NCBI GenBank assembly: GCA_028095005.1
Contig: CM051460.1
Location: 148,919,461-148,983,460 of the forward strand
Source: Rhynchospora pubera
Lineage: Eukaryota > Streptophyta > Magnoliopsida > Poales > Cyperaceae
Direction: 5' to 3'
Length of the DNA: 64,000 nt
Below are positions 21,846 through 33,059 of the stretch, one piece after another (position 1 is the stretch's first letter; each line of letters begins with the position of its first letter). Under the pieces are notes generated by a model. The model saw nothing but the letters and a program-made list of their open reading frames with translations, was not told where the DNA came from and did not search any database. Both the position numbers and the translations under genes were made by a program.

Positions 21846-22934
21846 TTATAGTGAATCTTCAAAAAAATTATTACCTAATGTAGAAACAGTATAATTTGAG
21901 TTGTCATAGTTTATCGGCCATAAGAAGAAACCCTGCAGTCGGTACTTAGATGCGAATTCGATTTTCTCTTTAATGACATCTACACCGTCAAAACTAACCC
22001 ACATATCACCCGAGTAGAAGTATGATGCCACTGTTGTATTATCATACACAAATACTGCATCATTATCCAATAATAATCCTTCAATCTCAGAATAAGCCAT
22101 CATGCCTGTATGATTGCTCACCCTTTGTTTCGGTCCGTCGGCTACAACTGGTGCACCAAGTGAATTCTTTGATTTGTTCTTTAAAACATACGATCTACCA
22201 TAGAGTGGTAAACCCATGACAAGCTTACACGGAGGCACACCAGCATCAATCCAAGACGTGATACCATAACTAGCTGAGAAATGAGAGGATTTGTCATACA
22301 ATGGTGCATCAAAAACCGTGACATTGGTGGAGTTATAGAATCCAAATGAGGCAACATTGATCCAATCTAGGTCACTTGACATGATACTTGTTGGGTAGTC
22401 CAAACCGCCTGATGGTCCATCAAAAATGTGGTTCGAGAAATAGACGGTTGCGGTGAGAAGGAGCGGTCTTGACTCGTCATTCAACCGGATATGAAATCTT
22501 CTGATTAGAACCGCAAAGTTTATAACCTCGGAGCGTGAAATGGGGTACTGCAACATTAAATCTAACCCGTCGAACCCATTTGCAAGCACAGTTTCTACTG
22601 TGGAATTTAAAAAATCGTCATCCTCTACAAAAACCAACGTGTCAGGAGTTAAGGAGAGCAATGTTTTGAGGGATGGATCCTTGGATTTCAGTGTTGGGGA
22701 AAAGATGGAGAGAGATGAAGTGTCACTAGAGATGGAGGTATAGTAGAGGTGTGTGTATAGAGAGGGGTTGATTGAGGAGATTGAGGGGTAATGATTTGAA
22801 TTGGAGAGATAGAAACCTGCTCTTATTGGTCGGTTAGGAAGGTTGCATTGGTTTTGTTGAGGTGTAGAGAAAACTAACGTTACAACGGAGAGAAGGAGAA
22901 GGAAGAGAAGGATTGAGAAGAGTGCTTGCGCCAT
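21846..22934 (-). CDS. GH18 class V chitinase-like protein, probably catalytically dead
   Basis: Intronless, 362 residues from the ATG at 22934. An in-frame ATG at 23036 would add 34 residues but would bury the signal peptide, so the inner start is preferred. The N-terminus MAQALFSILLFLLLLSVV is a clear secretion signal. The rest is a GH18 TIM barrel like plant class V chitinases: IRAGFYLSN, FDGLDL, TATVYFSNHIF, WINVASFGFY, GITSWIDAGVPPCKLVMGLPLYGRSY and DGVDVIKEKIEFASKYRLQGFFLWPI. Active members use D-G-x-D-x-D-W-E with the Glu as proton donor. Here residues 121-129 read FDGLDLMLQ, so the last Asp, Trp and Glu are Met, Leu and Gln. The usual S-x-G-G strand before it is also missing (LLSLTPDT...). 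Chitin hydrolysis is therefore unlikely; a lectin-like or inhibitor role is possible. The frame is intact, with several N-x-S/T sites. Confidence 0.85.
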   Translation of the reverse strand: MAQALFSILLFLLLLSVVTLVFSTPQQNQCNLPNRPIRAGFYLSNSNHYPSISSINPSLYTHLYYTSISSDTSSLSIFSPTLKSKDPSLKTLLSLTPDTLVFVEDDDFLNSTVETVLANGFDGLDLMLQYPISRSEVINFAVLIRRFHIRLNDESRPLLLTATVYFSNHIFDGPSGGLDYPTSIMSSDLDWINVASFGFYNSTNVTVFDAPLYDKSSHFSASYGITSWIDAGVPPCKLVMGLPLYGRSYVLKNKSKNSLGAPVVADGPKQRVSNHTGMMAYSEIEGLLLDNDAVFVYDNTTVASYFYSGDMWVSFDGVDVIKEKIEFASKYRLQGFFLWPINYDNSNYTVSTLGNNFFEDSL

Positions 22935-24439
22935 TGTAGTGAGAAGTGAGAAAGAAAAGAAGTATCCAAGTGGGAAGGCGCTTCTTTCTAACTGAAAAAA
23001 AAAAGAGGGGGAGTTTGTTATAAAATTTTGGCTCATCCTGTCAAATTTATTATAAGAAAAGGAGCAAAACCGGGGACAGAGTTTGGAGCATAGTATTAAT
23101 GTTTTTGTTTTTGTTTTAATGCGGAGTTGGAACAGTATCCAAAGAATGCTATTAATAACGAAGCAGAAGTCCCTTATTTTGAGTAACTAACTGAAGCATA
23201 CTTTGTAACGAGTTATTGAATATTTTAAAGCTAAAGCGCAATTTGGAACGATGCAGGTGGAATAAGAATTTTGACTTACACATAAAGTTACCTTCGTTAA
23301 TTATTTTTCTTTGTACAATTGTTAAAATGCTCAATCTCTTGACTGAATTTCCAAATCAAATGACGGAGCAGCGCTTTTTTTCCCCTTTCCCTTGCTGTTT
23401 GATAGAGTTTGCCTTAAAAAATGATTAAAATGTGAAAGTATAATATTTCGGTTGATTAATTCATAGCAATTTTTTTACTAATATTAACGACATTGGCTCT
23501 AAAACAAATGGTGAGTAGACAATTGCCGACCAGTTAAGGAGGAACACTGGAACAGTATTAATTTCATTCTGAGCGTCAGTTGTATCTGAATTTTCTGCGG
23601 CAGGTACGAACAATATTATAGGTGTGGCGAGCTGATACATGATACATCACTTTAGCTTTTGGTTTCCTGTTTGGCTGTCCTCACTCGCGCTTCATGATAT
23701 GGAGAACAATGTGCCGCTACACAGAATCAGTGTTTTTGCTAACAAAACAGTTCTTTCTTTTATAGGTTTCTCCGAACAACTATGTTCATGGGGCATGTAA
23801 GATGTAACAAATTTGTTCAGCCTCCACTTTCCAGTATCTATTTTGGAGTCACAAGTTTAAACCTAGACTTTTGATTTTGTATTTAGTTTGTTCTTAGCAA
23901 TAAATTTATTAATTAAGCAATACTAGTTATATGCTCTCAAGAATCCAGCTCTTATTTGATTTCGTAACCGCTGTACTTTTGGGAAATGTGATAGGTCCGT
24001 TTTCCTTTATTATGTTTTTCAAATCGTTCTGAAACAAACGGATTAATTATAATAACGCAACTGTGCTATCCAACTTTTTTTTTTTTTACATAAATAATGT
24101 GCTATCCAAGTTTATATTAGGAAAGAATGTTAAAATTTGCAAGCAATTGTCTCCATGTGTATGGCGGCTTGCTGTTGGTCATATTTTGTTTCCTCTAAAG
24201 AAGACCATGATTGGGTTGTTCTCTTATGGCACCATTAAGTTGTCTGCAAACCCATGTGATTTTGCTATCACAAGATTCACAAGCGCCTGTAAAGAGAAAG
24301 AACGGCTGGTTTGTCTTTTGTGTACTGGAGCTACTTACCAAAGAACCTTGTGAGTTGTGAGTTGTGACTAATGCTCCTCTTTGCCTATAGGATCGGCTTA
24401 AAAGTCTAGAGAGATCTGCAACGGTTCAAGGACCGTCCT
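22935..24439. other. Upstream region of the chitinase-like gene, nothing else recognised
   Basis: AT-rich intergenic DNA without convincing ORFs; the short ORFs here (up to 96 codons) match no family I know. The promoter of the minus-strand gene should be within the first few hundred bases. Confidence 0.4.
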
Positions 24440-25159
24440 AGGGCTGTCAACGGTACCCTTTTAATCGTTTATCCTATCTGTATCGTATTCGATAAGAAGG
24501 GTACGGGTAAGGTTTTATTTTTATTAAGTTATCGGGTATAGGTATGGGTAAAAAAAAATTTCGTTAATTTATCGGGTAAGGATAAGGGTAATGCTATTTC
24601 GTAACCGTTATTTACCCATACCGTTATATATATAATATATAATTTATAAATTATAATCTTTAATGGAAAAATATATGATTATAATATCCAATTAATATGT
24701 TAATAGCTAATAAGATAATTGGATTGGTAGATTTAATTGAGACAATATACTACATTAATAATTTCTAATTAATGATAATGAGTAAGTATTGATTCTTCAA
24801 TTTAAAACTTTCAATTATTAATTAGTTATATATATTTTTGTGATATTTACGTGAGAAGATATTATATGATTTTATTATATTTTATTATATTTTATTATAT
24901 TTAAAGGATGATTTTAATAATATATTTATTTGATATTATTTATTTATCCATATTGTATATTTTTTTATTGAATTATTATTATCATTATTATTCGTTTTCT
25001 ATCGTTATCCTACCCTTATCGTTAATTCATAACGGGTAAGGGTAGGGTACGGATAAGTCAATTTTTAACGGGTACGGATAGGGTATGGGTAAAGAAAATC
25101 TTAACGGATACGGGTAACGAAAATGTCTCTACCGTATCCTACCCTACCCATTGACAGCC
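24440..25159. mobile_element. Non-autonomous hAT-like element
   Basis: Terminal inverted repeats AGGGCTGTCAACGG on the left and CCCATTGACAGCC on the right. Subterminal regions are packed with short motifs in both orientations (CGGGTAAGG, ACGGGTA and their complements TACCC, CCTTATC), typical of transposase-binding sites in hAT elements. The centre is very AT-rich and non-coding. The flanks (GACCGTCC and GTCCGTCA) match only partly as an 8-bp target duplication. Confidence 0.6.
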
Positions 25160-25326
25160 GTCCGTCACCGTCCAATCTAATTTTGACAGTTAAAATTAAC
25201 AGATAGTACGAATTTCGATATTAATCATGGAGCATGAGCATCCATCATCCATCATTGATCTAAAGCCGTTTCAGATCAGAGTGCTGCCTCTGCACTCTGC
25301 AGGCTGCACAGGATATGGATTCTTTG

Positions 25327-25625
25327 CAGGAATGATAACTACCATCTGCAGTTTTGTCATCCCTATCATCGCTAAATTTAAAGTGAACATATACAGTAAA
25401 CAAGGTGAACATATAGACGATCTAAGTGAACACTTGCAAACAAATATGTGTTGTCATCATTTGTTCAGAATTTTACATGCATATTCAACTTATTTTCATT
25501 GAACTTATTTGTTTGTATGTGTTCACTTAGATCGTCTATATGTTCACCTTATTTGCTGTATATGTTCATTTTATAATTAGCGATGGCAGAAATGACAAAA
25601 CTGCATATGACATGAATCAATTTCC
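25327..25625. mobile_element. Foldback MITE, Mutator-like (copy 1)
   Basis: 299 bp with long inverted arms: CATCTGCAGTTTTGTCATCC to GTGAACATATACAG on the left is mirrored near the right end, and the GTGAACATATAGACGATCTA block pairs with TAGATCGTCTATATGTTCAC. Flanked by the perfect 9-mer GATTCTTTG (25318-25326, 25626-25634). A second copy lies at 48125-48399. Confidence 0.8.
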
Positions 25626-25695
25626 GATTCTTTGATCCTCGAGTCTCAACACCTCAACGGTAGTTGTGGGCTTATATTTTGAATTTTGACACATC

Positions 25696-25711
25696 TATAG
25701 CTGTCGGATTT
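25696..25711. repeat. LINE target-site duplication, left copy
   Basis: TATAGCTGTCGGATTT; the same 16-mer occurs at 48409-48424, directly beyond the LINE's 5' end. The left copy runs straight into the LINE poly(A) (poly-T on this strand). Confidence 0.75.
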
Positions 25712-26161
25712 TTTTTTTTTGAAACAAGTAGGTCCAAGACCTACCACTTTCATTTATCGAAAGCAAATTTGATTACAACCATACTAACTACTTCTATCGG
25801 CACTAGTACCAGTTAAGCCGGTACCAGTGCTCCCTCATTATTGCAACCAACAAGGACCCAAAACAACAAACAACATCCAACCTCCAAACCAACAAACTAA
25901 GATATACAAATCCACTATCCAATTAAACCCCTTATACCAAATTCCCTCTGTTACACTGAGACAGTTGCTAACGCATCCTGACAAATTGTCACACATTAAC
26001 TTCTATTAAGCCCCAGCAATACTCGTCATCCCTTGGGTCTCCAGAGGTGATTTGAAGCATGCTGCACAGTCTTGCTCCCGCTTCCAAACCTGCCTGCGTG
26101 TCATCCTCCAGCTGCATTGGTAGTGCTGAAATCATAGGAGTTATCTTCCAAATTGCCTCCT

Positions 26162-26803
26162 TCAACTCGGCCGGCCACAACTCTGCCAATATTTAATCAA
26201 GCCAAGTATCAACACCCCAACATTATATAATGAAGGCCACTGTTTTTGTTCGAAACAACATTTATTTCTTAACTTCCAAACGCTCCACAAAATGGCACTG
26301 CACCATAGTCTAAAAGCAGTAGTATATTTTGATTGTAATTCCATTTCAATAACACTCAAATCTTCTATACAATGGGGGAACTGAGTTCCAAATTGTTGAA
26401 TAAACCAGGTCCAAACCGGCCTAACACTGCTACAAGTGAAGAACATATGGTCCATATCCTCATTTTCCTCACAGTGACAACACTTAACATCTCCACACCA
26501 ACCTCTGGCTGCTAGATGGACCCTAGTTAATAGTCTTCTTTTACTAACTATCCATAGGAACATTTTTATCTTGATAGGCAGTTTTAACTGCCAAATTGAT
26601 TTATAAAATGTATTGGAAGTACCGCTATCATCTAGCCATTCATACATCGATTTAGTAGAATATCTTCCATCTTTGTTTCTAACCCATTTAACTATATCCT
26701 GCACCTCTATGTTAATGTGAATTTCGTCTAATATCTTATGTAACTCTTGTAAATCTGTTATCTGACATCTAGAAAGTTGTTTTGAAACTAAATATTCTGA
26801 CAT
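26162..26803 (-). pseudogene. LINE zf-RVT (C-terminal) domain
   Basis: This carries the zinc-binding region that follows the RT in plant L1 elements: STKSMYEWL, then LPIKIKMFLWIVSKRRLLTR and the Cys/His cluster CCHCEENEDMDHMFFTC, followed by RLWCSAILWSVWKLRN. It is out of frame with the RT because of a disrupted stretch at 26803-27024. Confidence 0.85.
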
Positions 26804-26869
26804 CTATTCTCAATTGCCTCTGCCACTGTTATCAAAGGATTAGAGCAGATTCTATATAAATTGTGATAA

Positions 26870-26965
26870 GTGACACTTATCACAATACCAAGTATCCCCA
26901 TACCAAGTATCCAACCAAGTATCCCCATACCAAGGATTAGAGCATATCCCCATACCAAGTATCCA
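26870..26965. repeat. Local tandem duplication inside the LINE
   Basis: The phrase ATCCCCATACCAAGTATCCA and its parts (CCAAGTATCC, CCATACCAAG) are repeated several times with short spacers, and GATTAGAGCA also recurs. It replaces normal LINE coding sequence between the RT and zf-RVT parts and shifts the frame. Adjacent is a small palindrome, TGTGATAAGTGACACTTATCACA-like, at about 26858-26884. Confidence 0.7.
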
Positions 26966-27023
26966 ACCAGAATTTGATATTCTTCCCATTGCCTACTTGG
27001 AAAGCACAGTTTATATGAAACAT

Positions 27024-28187
27024 CTACTGCATTTGATGTATGGTTGACCAGAAAGAAGACCATTTTTTCCTATTCCTACAAGTAGAGTATTTATATAATA
27101 GTATCTTCTTCCACCAACCATCCTGGTTGACATCTACCATTTTCCACAACCATTTACACAACAAAGCCTGATTCATATGTTTGAGATTAAGGATACCTAA
27201 CCCACCTTGATCTCGAGGTCTACAGCAACAGTCCCAGTTTACTAAGTGGTATCTTTTTACCCCATCATTACCCCATAGGAACTGACATCTGATCTTATCT
27301 AGTTGTTTATGTACAGATCTAGGCAGGCTATACATGGACATCATGTAAAGCGGTAATGCTGATAATATGCTATTAATGAGAGTGAGCTTCCCTCCATAGG
27401 ATAAGAACTGCCCTCTCCATCCTTGGAGTTTTTTCTGAAATTTATCTATTATTTGCCCCCACTCACGCACTTTAATCTTTCTCCAATGAATGAGAATCCC
27501 CAAATATATCAAAGGAAAACAAGAAATGGGACATCCAAATATATCTGCTAATCTTGTTGCTTTATTATCTACCAGATTAATGGGAAATGCTGCAGATTTA
27601 TTATAATTCACTTTCATACCTGAAAGTACCTCAAAACTCATGAAGATCCATTTAATGGCCTGCATCATCTCCTCTTTAGCTTCACAAAATATGATTGTAT
27701 CATCTACATAGTTAAGATTGATAAGTTGATGACTATCATTAATAGGAGGTCCCAAACCTCTAATTATTTGAGCATCTCGACCCTTCTTTAACAATTGATT
27801 TAAGCAATCCGCTACTAAATTGAACAACAAAGGGGATATAGGATCCCCTTGCTTTAACCCTCTTTTGACTAAAAAGTAATCGGATAAATCACCATTCATT
27901 TTGATGCAAATCTGTCCATTGGATAGTATATCTTTAATCCATCTTACCCATTTGGCACAAGAACCCCTAGAATGCAATATCTCTATAAGAAAACCCCAAT
28001 GTACCCCGTCATAAGCTTTTTCCATATCTATTTTTAAAATCATACCTTCTTTTTTCTCTATCTTTGTTGTATGTATAATTTCACTAGCACATACTACATT
28101 ATCTAGGATGTATCTGTTTGGCAAAAAGGCAGCTTGCGCAGGGTCTAATAATCTATTAATAACAGGAATCAGTCTGTTAGTTAACAC
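27024..28187 (-). pseudogene. LINE reverse transcriptase domain
   Basis: 387 codons with RT motifs in order: AQAAFLPNRYILDNV, LKIDMEKAYD (motif A aspartate), GLKQGDPISPLLFNL (motif B), YVDDTIIF (motif C; the usual FADD/YADD appears as YVDD), and YLGILIHWRK. It is open over this length but cut off from the endonuclease upstream by a frameshift near 28190 and from the C-terminal domain by damage near 27024. Confidence 0.92.
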
Positions 28188-28200
28188 TTTGGTGAACCAT

Positions 28201-29748
28201 TTATAAATGCAATTTATAAGACTGATCGGCCTGAATTGGTTTTATCTCAACTGCATCTACTTTCTTAGGCAAAAGACATATCATTGCTTTGTTCAATTTG
28301 AAAATATATAGTCTATGGTTATAAAAATTCTCAAACATAAGCATAATATCCGCTTTAATCAAATCCCAATATCTATGATAAAATGAAAAAGGGATACCAT
28401 CTGATCCTGGAGACTTGTCAGCACCACAATCCTTTAATGCTTCATATATCTCTTTCTCTGAAAACTCTTGAATCAAAGAGCAATTTTCCATCTCAGTCAC
28501 CAACTGATCCATCTCCCAAAATTCTTGACCTAGTGAAATGAATTTTTCTCCTGTGACACCAAAGAGATTTTTATAATAATCAAGAACATGATGTTCTATT
28601 ATCTCTAAATCATTAGTATATTCACCATCTATTTGCAACCCTAAAATCAGAGCTTTTTTTCTTTTTTGATTTGCTATCATATGAAAATATCTAGTATTAT
28701 TATCGCCCTCTAACAACCACTTTACTTTTGATCTCTGGTGCCAATGTTTTTGCTCTTTCATATAGATGTCATCTAACTGACTTGTATAATCCAAATAAGT
28801 ATCTAATTCTGAATCAGTCCAAGTTCTATCTTCCTGGATTTTATGCAGAACTTCTATAGTTTCTAGAATAACTTGTTTATCTCTATATACTTTTCCATAA
28901 TGGTTTTTAGCCCACCCCTTCATGCTATTTTTCAATTTTTTAATCCTCTTGTTCCAATTTTTTGCTAGATCTGTCCTATTTTTCAAAGGGACCCACCATT
29001 GCGAAACCAACTGATTGAATTCATTTATCTCACACCAAGCACTATCAAACCTCACTAAATGAGAAGAATTAACAGTTGTACTACCAGTAGACAATAATAA
29101 TGGATTATGATCAAATTTATATCTTGTTAACGATTGCACTACTATGTCAGGAAACATTTGAACAAAATCAGTAGAACATAAAAATCTATCTAACTTTGCC
29201 AATCTAGGAATATGTTGCAAATTAGTCCAAGTAAATCTCTGCCCTGTCATGTGAATCTCCATCAATCCTAATTGAGAAATCAGTTGATTGAAATAATAAG
29301 CCCCGGAAATATTGAAATTACTACCTTTTTTTCATATCTATATCTAATCAAATTAAAATCCCCTGCTCCCTAAGTTCCCTTATTTCGTCCAAAAAGTTTA
29401 GTTTCAAACTCCTAACAGTGGGTCCATAAGCTATTGTTAAACCAAAAGTAAAGTTTGTTTGCTTATCTTGTAAAATAGCATAGAGACAGTATTGGGAAAG
29501 TAAAGAATGAGAAAGCTTAAACTTCTCATTATTAAAACCTAAGAGAATGCCTCCAGCAGTCCCTGGAAGCCACAACCACTCAAAATCAGAATTACTGAAA
29601 GATTTAATCAATCTCTTGCTAAAAGTACTTTTTTGTCTCTTGGATCCCGACAATATCAGCTTTGTTATTCCTAATCAAATCATAAAGATAACCTCCTTTA
29701 ACCCCCTTTCTCATCCCTCTTATATTCCAAGAAATCATTTTCATTTTA
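28201..29748 (-). pseudogene. LINE AP-endonuclease domain and linker to the RT
   Basis: It starts with a MISWNIRG motif near 29740, the usual start of plant L1 endonucleases. Then come LWLPGTAGGILLGFN, LTIAYGP, FTWTNLQHIPRLAKLDRFL (catalytic region of the APE fold) and the long linker to GADKSPGSDGIPFSFYHRYW at the start of the RT. At least two frame breaks (about 29650 and 29300) split it. Confidence 0.85.
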
Positions 29749-30402
29749 AACGATATTGCGAAACCCTACTAATGAACTGATCTAGTTTAACTCTTTTATC
29801 ACAATCTTTCTTGAGAAATCTAGCTCCATGTAACAACTTAAACTCCATCTCATCTACTGCACTAACAAATTGTTTTCTAAATAAAGACCTCAAAAACTTC
29901 ACACATTCAATGCCTTCCTCTATCGTATCGGCTAGTTTTAAACCCATACTTTGAAGCATGAACATCACTTGTTCATCAGACCACTCATTAAAAGGAAATT
30001 GATCAAACAAATTGTTATTACCTGATTGTGTCTCCAGCTCCAAATCCTTCATCTTAGCTCTGATTTCAGCCTTGTGTTGGACCTGTAGCTCAGGTCCCAA
30101 TGACTTCTGCCTCACGCTTTGCCTGGTAGTTCTACTCTGCACTTCTGGAACCATTTGTTGCAAAGCTGGAATCACTTCAGCCTCTTTAAGCCCTTGCTGA
30201 CTGTCAGATGTCACTAGTGCACCGAACTTCCTAACTACACTATCTTCATTGATTGTCATTCCCTGAGACTCATTCTGAACACTTAGAGACTCTTTCTGTT
30301 GATTGTCATCCCTCGAGTGAAGCAGGTGAGGAGTTGAACTTCTTGATCGCCATTTCAGATCTAGATTCAAGATTTGGGGAAGAATCAGTTTCTGGCTTAT
30401 GT
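29749..30402 (-). pseudogene. LINE ORF1, C-terminal part
   Basis: It reads from the array junction as SHKPETDSSPNLESRS... to a TGA near 30320, after which another frame carries on (VVRKFGALVTSDSQQG...DEMEFKLLHGARFLKKDCDK). The latter part is typical of plant LINE proteins between the zinc knuckle and the endonuclease. One stop or frameshift is present. Confidence 0.7.
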
Positions 30403-30407
30403 GATGG
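30403..30407. repeat. GATGG target duplication, left copy
   Basis: Five bases directly before the outer LTR end; identical to 47188-47192. Confidence 0.9.
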
Positions 30408-32533
30408 TGTTGTACCTTAAAAAAATGCATATAGTTAAAATGGAGAGAACAAGTATGTGTTGAAATGAAGAGTAGCCAAAAAAAAATTGTGCATTGCAAG
30501 TGAAAAGGCGCACATAATTTGCCGAAGAAAAAATAATTAATGGCCAAGACTCATAGCCCAATTCTCGCACCCTAGGCCCACTGGTCAGATGAGTAACTCA
30601 CAAAAATCAACTTAGATGGTAAGGAAAACATGCGGTTTCAACTCAGAAATTGAGTTTCAGAAAACTGTACCAGCAAATCGCGCCAGTAAATGTCTGAAAG
30701 TTCATGCCTTGAAACCCTTGAACTAAATCTCTAAAAATTCCACAAAAATTACTGTAACTGCCTCAAGATATACAGTTTCAAATCCGAAAGTTTCAAGTCA
30801 TAACTGCAAAGAGAGAACAAATGAAAATTAAAAAACTGAACTGATGTCTGTCTGTCCCAGGAAACTGTTTCCAGAAAGTTGGCCTAAATTGCAAATTTCT
30901 ATAAAAATACCAAATCAAGTCAGAAAAATCCATACTAGATATCAAAATTTCCATCGTGCAGTCTAGTTTCAAATAAAATAAATCTCATGGTAAAATTCGA
31001 AAGAGAACAAAAACAGTCATTGAAACAGTGACCAAAGGTCATGTTAACTGATAAAACTGTTTTTCAGAAAATGACCCTGAAAGATCAAGCCCAAAGACCA
31101 TTGAAACAAATTCCGAAAATTCTATAAAAATGATATTAAAAATCCTCTCCGAGTCTTCTTTCAAATGAATCGGGTTTCAGGATTTTTGGTGAAACAGAGA
31201 GATTCTTTTCTAATTTTGAACTGATTAGAGGTCTGGTTAGTCCCATCCAAAATGCACAGTCAAGAAAATTCCCAAACTTGTCTAAATGTCAAAATACATC
31301 AAAATTTATAGAAAACTTGAAAAACCTCAAATGAAATACCTCAAAACACAGAAAATTCTAAAGATTTCAGTTTCATGGATCATTTGGTGTCAAAATCATC
31401 TAAAGTCTGGTCAAATCCGACTCTGATCATTTTCATCATAATGCATCATGTGAAATTCAAATTAAATTAAAATTTCTTTAGAAATTCTAAAAGTCCACAA
31501 AACCAAAATGAAATCGTGGGACTTCAATATTTGAAATTTGTGGTAAAATTCTGATTTGAGTTTAAATTAACTCAAATTGACACAAATACAAACCAAACCA
31601 AACTAAATTTCGATTTGAGTCTAATTTGACTCAAATTGTGTAAAATCCAAATCATAACTAACTTGAGTATCAAATACACTCAAGTTATCTAGAATTTAGT
31701 TTGTGGCCCCAAATTGTCTCGAACTAACATAATTTGAATCTAAATTGATTCAAATTAACAATAGTGAAACCAAATTATAATTTGAGTTCAAATTAACTCA
31801 AGTTATACCCTAAACAAGTGCCAAATAAAATCAAAAGCAGTTTAACTGGACCAAAGCCCCAGTTTGATCATAAGTTTCCCTCGTCACCTGAATCAGCGGC
31901 TCGCTTTGTATTCAGTGTACGGGTTGCAAGGTTGTTGCGCTTGAGTGACCAGTGCGGTTACACTCTTGACCCTAACTTTGCGAAGTCCTTGTTTCTGAGT
32001 CAACAATATGTTCTGTACTTAGAACCTGGTACTTCACAGGATTCGAGAACAAATAACTCAAATCCTAAATCAAGTGTCAAAAATGAGAATAAATATCTCA
32101 ATTCTAAAACAAAACGGTATTTGATCGACTAATGGACTGGTCGGTAATTTACCATTATGGTTCAAGTTAGATTTAAAATTTAAAATCTTAACTTACCATA
32201 AAAACCTCATGAACAAATGTCACATGCATAATCACCCAACAAGTTGCATTTCACAACTATTTTAGCCTAGACACATAATTCTTCGAATCCCTTAATCAGA
32301 GGTTCTCGCGGTTATCCCCGAGGTAATTAACAGCAGGGGCTTGCGCCTGTTGGAAAGAAAGGACTCACAAAATAATAAACCTTCGTGTGAATAGAAATTC
32401 ATATGAGCTCTTCTCTCTTCATTAAGAAAGGACTTATATCGAATTGTGACGCGCGGAGGGTATCTGGATAGATCTTTCCCTTTCCTGCGGATTATCAGTT
32501 TATTTCTTCCGCGGCGATAAAAAGGTCTCTACA
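30408..32533 (+). mobile_element. LTR-a (+), internally deleted and mosaic
   Basis: TGTTGTACC...TCTCTACA. The first 230 bp match the other LTRs. Then 1,188 bp present in LTR-b (34669-35856) are missing. The next roughly 890 bp (30644-31530) differ from LTR-b at about one base in ten, and the remainder is again almost identical. Length 2,126 bp against 3,306 in LTR-b. Confidence 0.88.
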
Positions 32534-32538
32534 GATTC

Positions 32539-32556
32539 TGGCACGCCCGGTGGGAC
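32539..32556 (+). other. Primer-binding site of the LARD-like element
   Basis: TGGCACGCCCGGTGGGAC, five bases after LTR-a. The motif is typical of Gypsy-type plant elements with long LTRs. It recurs after LTR-b (37750-37767) and, on the minus strand, after LTR-c (38649-38666) and LTR-d (near 43861-43878). Confidence 0.8.
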
Positions 32557-33059
32557 CTCTTTCTCCTCTCATCTTTGGGATTTGAATAATATATTGTATA
32601 GGCTATAGGAGTTGTGTGATTTCTTTACAAAAATGCTAACAATGGTTTGTAGAGTAATGTTTTGTAGGTAATGGTGTATGCCAAGGCCGACTATCATGAA
32701 CCTACACTAATACATGAAAGGAGGCCCCGGTGAAGCTTCAGGGGCCAAGGTGCACAAAAGACTATAAGAATTGCATTGTTCTGGGGGCAGAAAGCAACTT
32801 GGAATTCCAACCAAATTCGTGGGGGCAAGTGCCAAATTAAAGCCACTACAACCATCAATGCTGCAAAAAAATGTCAAGTCACGAAGTTACATGCTTCGGC
32901 GAAAAAGCCTTTCTGGTATATGGAGCTGCTGGAGATTTATGTCCCAAGGAGAAATAAAAAGTGCATCATGCCTCAAAAGGCCACATAGGGTGTCTCTTCC
33001 ATGAAAATTTTCCTACCTCCACAAAATCCACTACCAAAATTCCCACATAAAAATGGTCT

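Larger units (their letters stand above)
25712..30407 (-). mobile_element. L1-type LINE, 3' part (split by the LTR array)
   Basis: In the minus direction the order is end of ORF1, AP-endonuclease, reverse transcriptase, zf-RVT domain, 3' UTR, poly(A) tail at 25712. This is the plant L1 layout. The 5' part continues at 47193-48408 beyond the inserted array. Removing the array and one GATGG copy makes the ORF1 reading frame continuous across the join, which shows the insertion is precise. Total length of the LINE without insertions is about 5.5 kb, near full length. Several stops and frameshifts make it inactive. Confidence 0.88.

Noticed and set aside
29741..30547. 268-codon minus ORF that looks like one protein
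   Set aside because: Its first ~48 codons come from the reverse strand of LTR-a and the rest from LINE ORF1; it is a chance fusion across the insertion junction.
31818..32132. 104-codon ORF repeated in all four LTRs (also 37029, 39073, 44285)
   Set aside because: It begins with a non-ATG start in the U5-side region of an LTR, has no recognisable domain, and is conserved only because the LTRs are recent copies.
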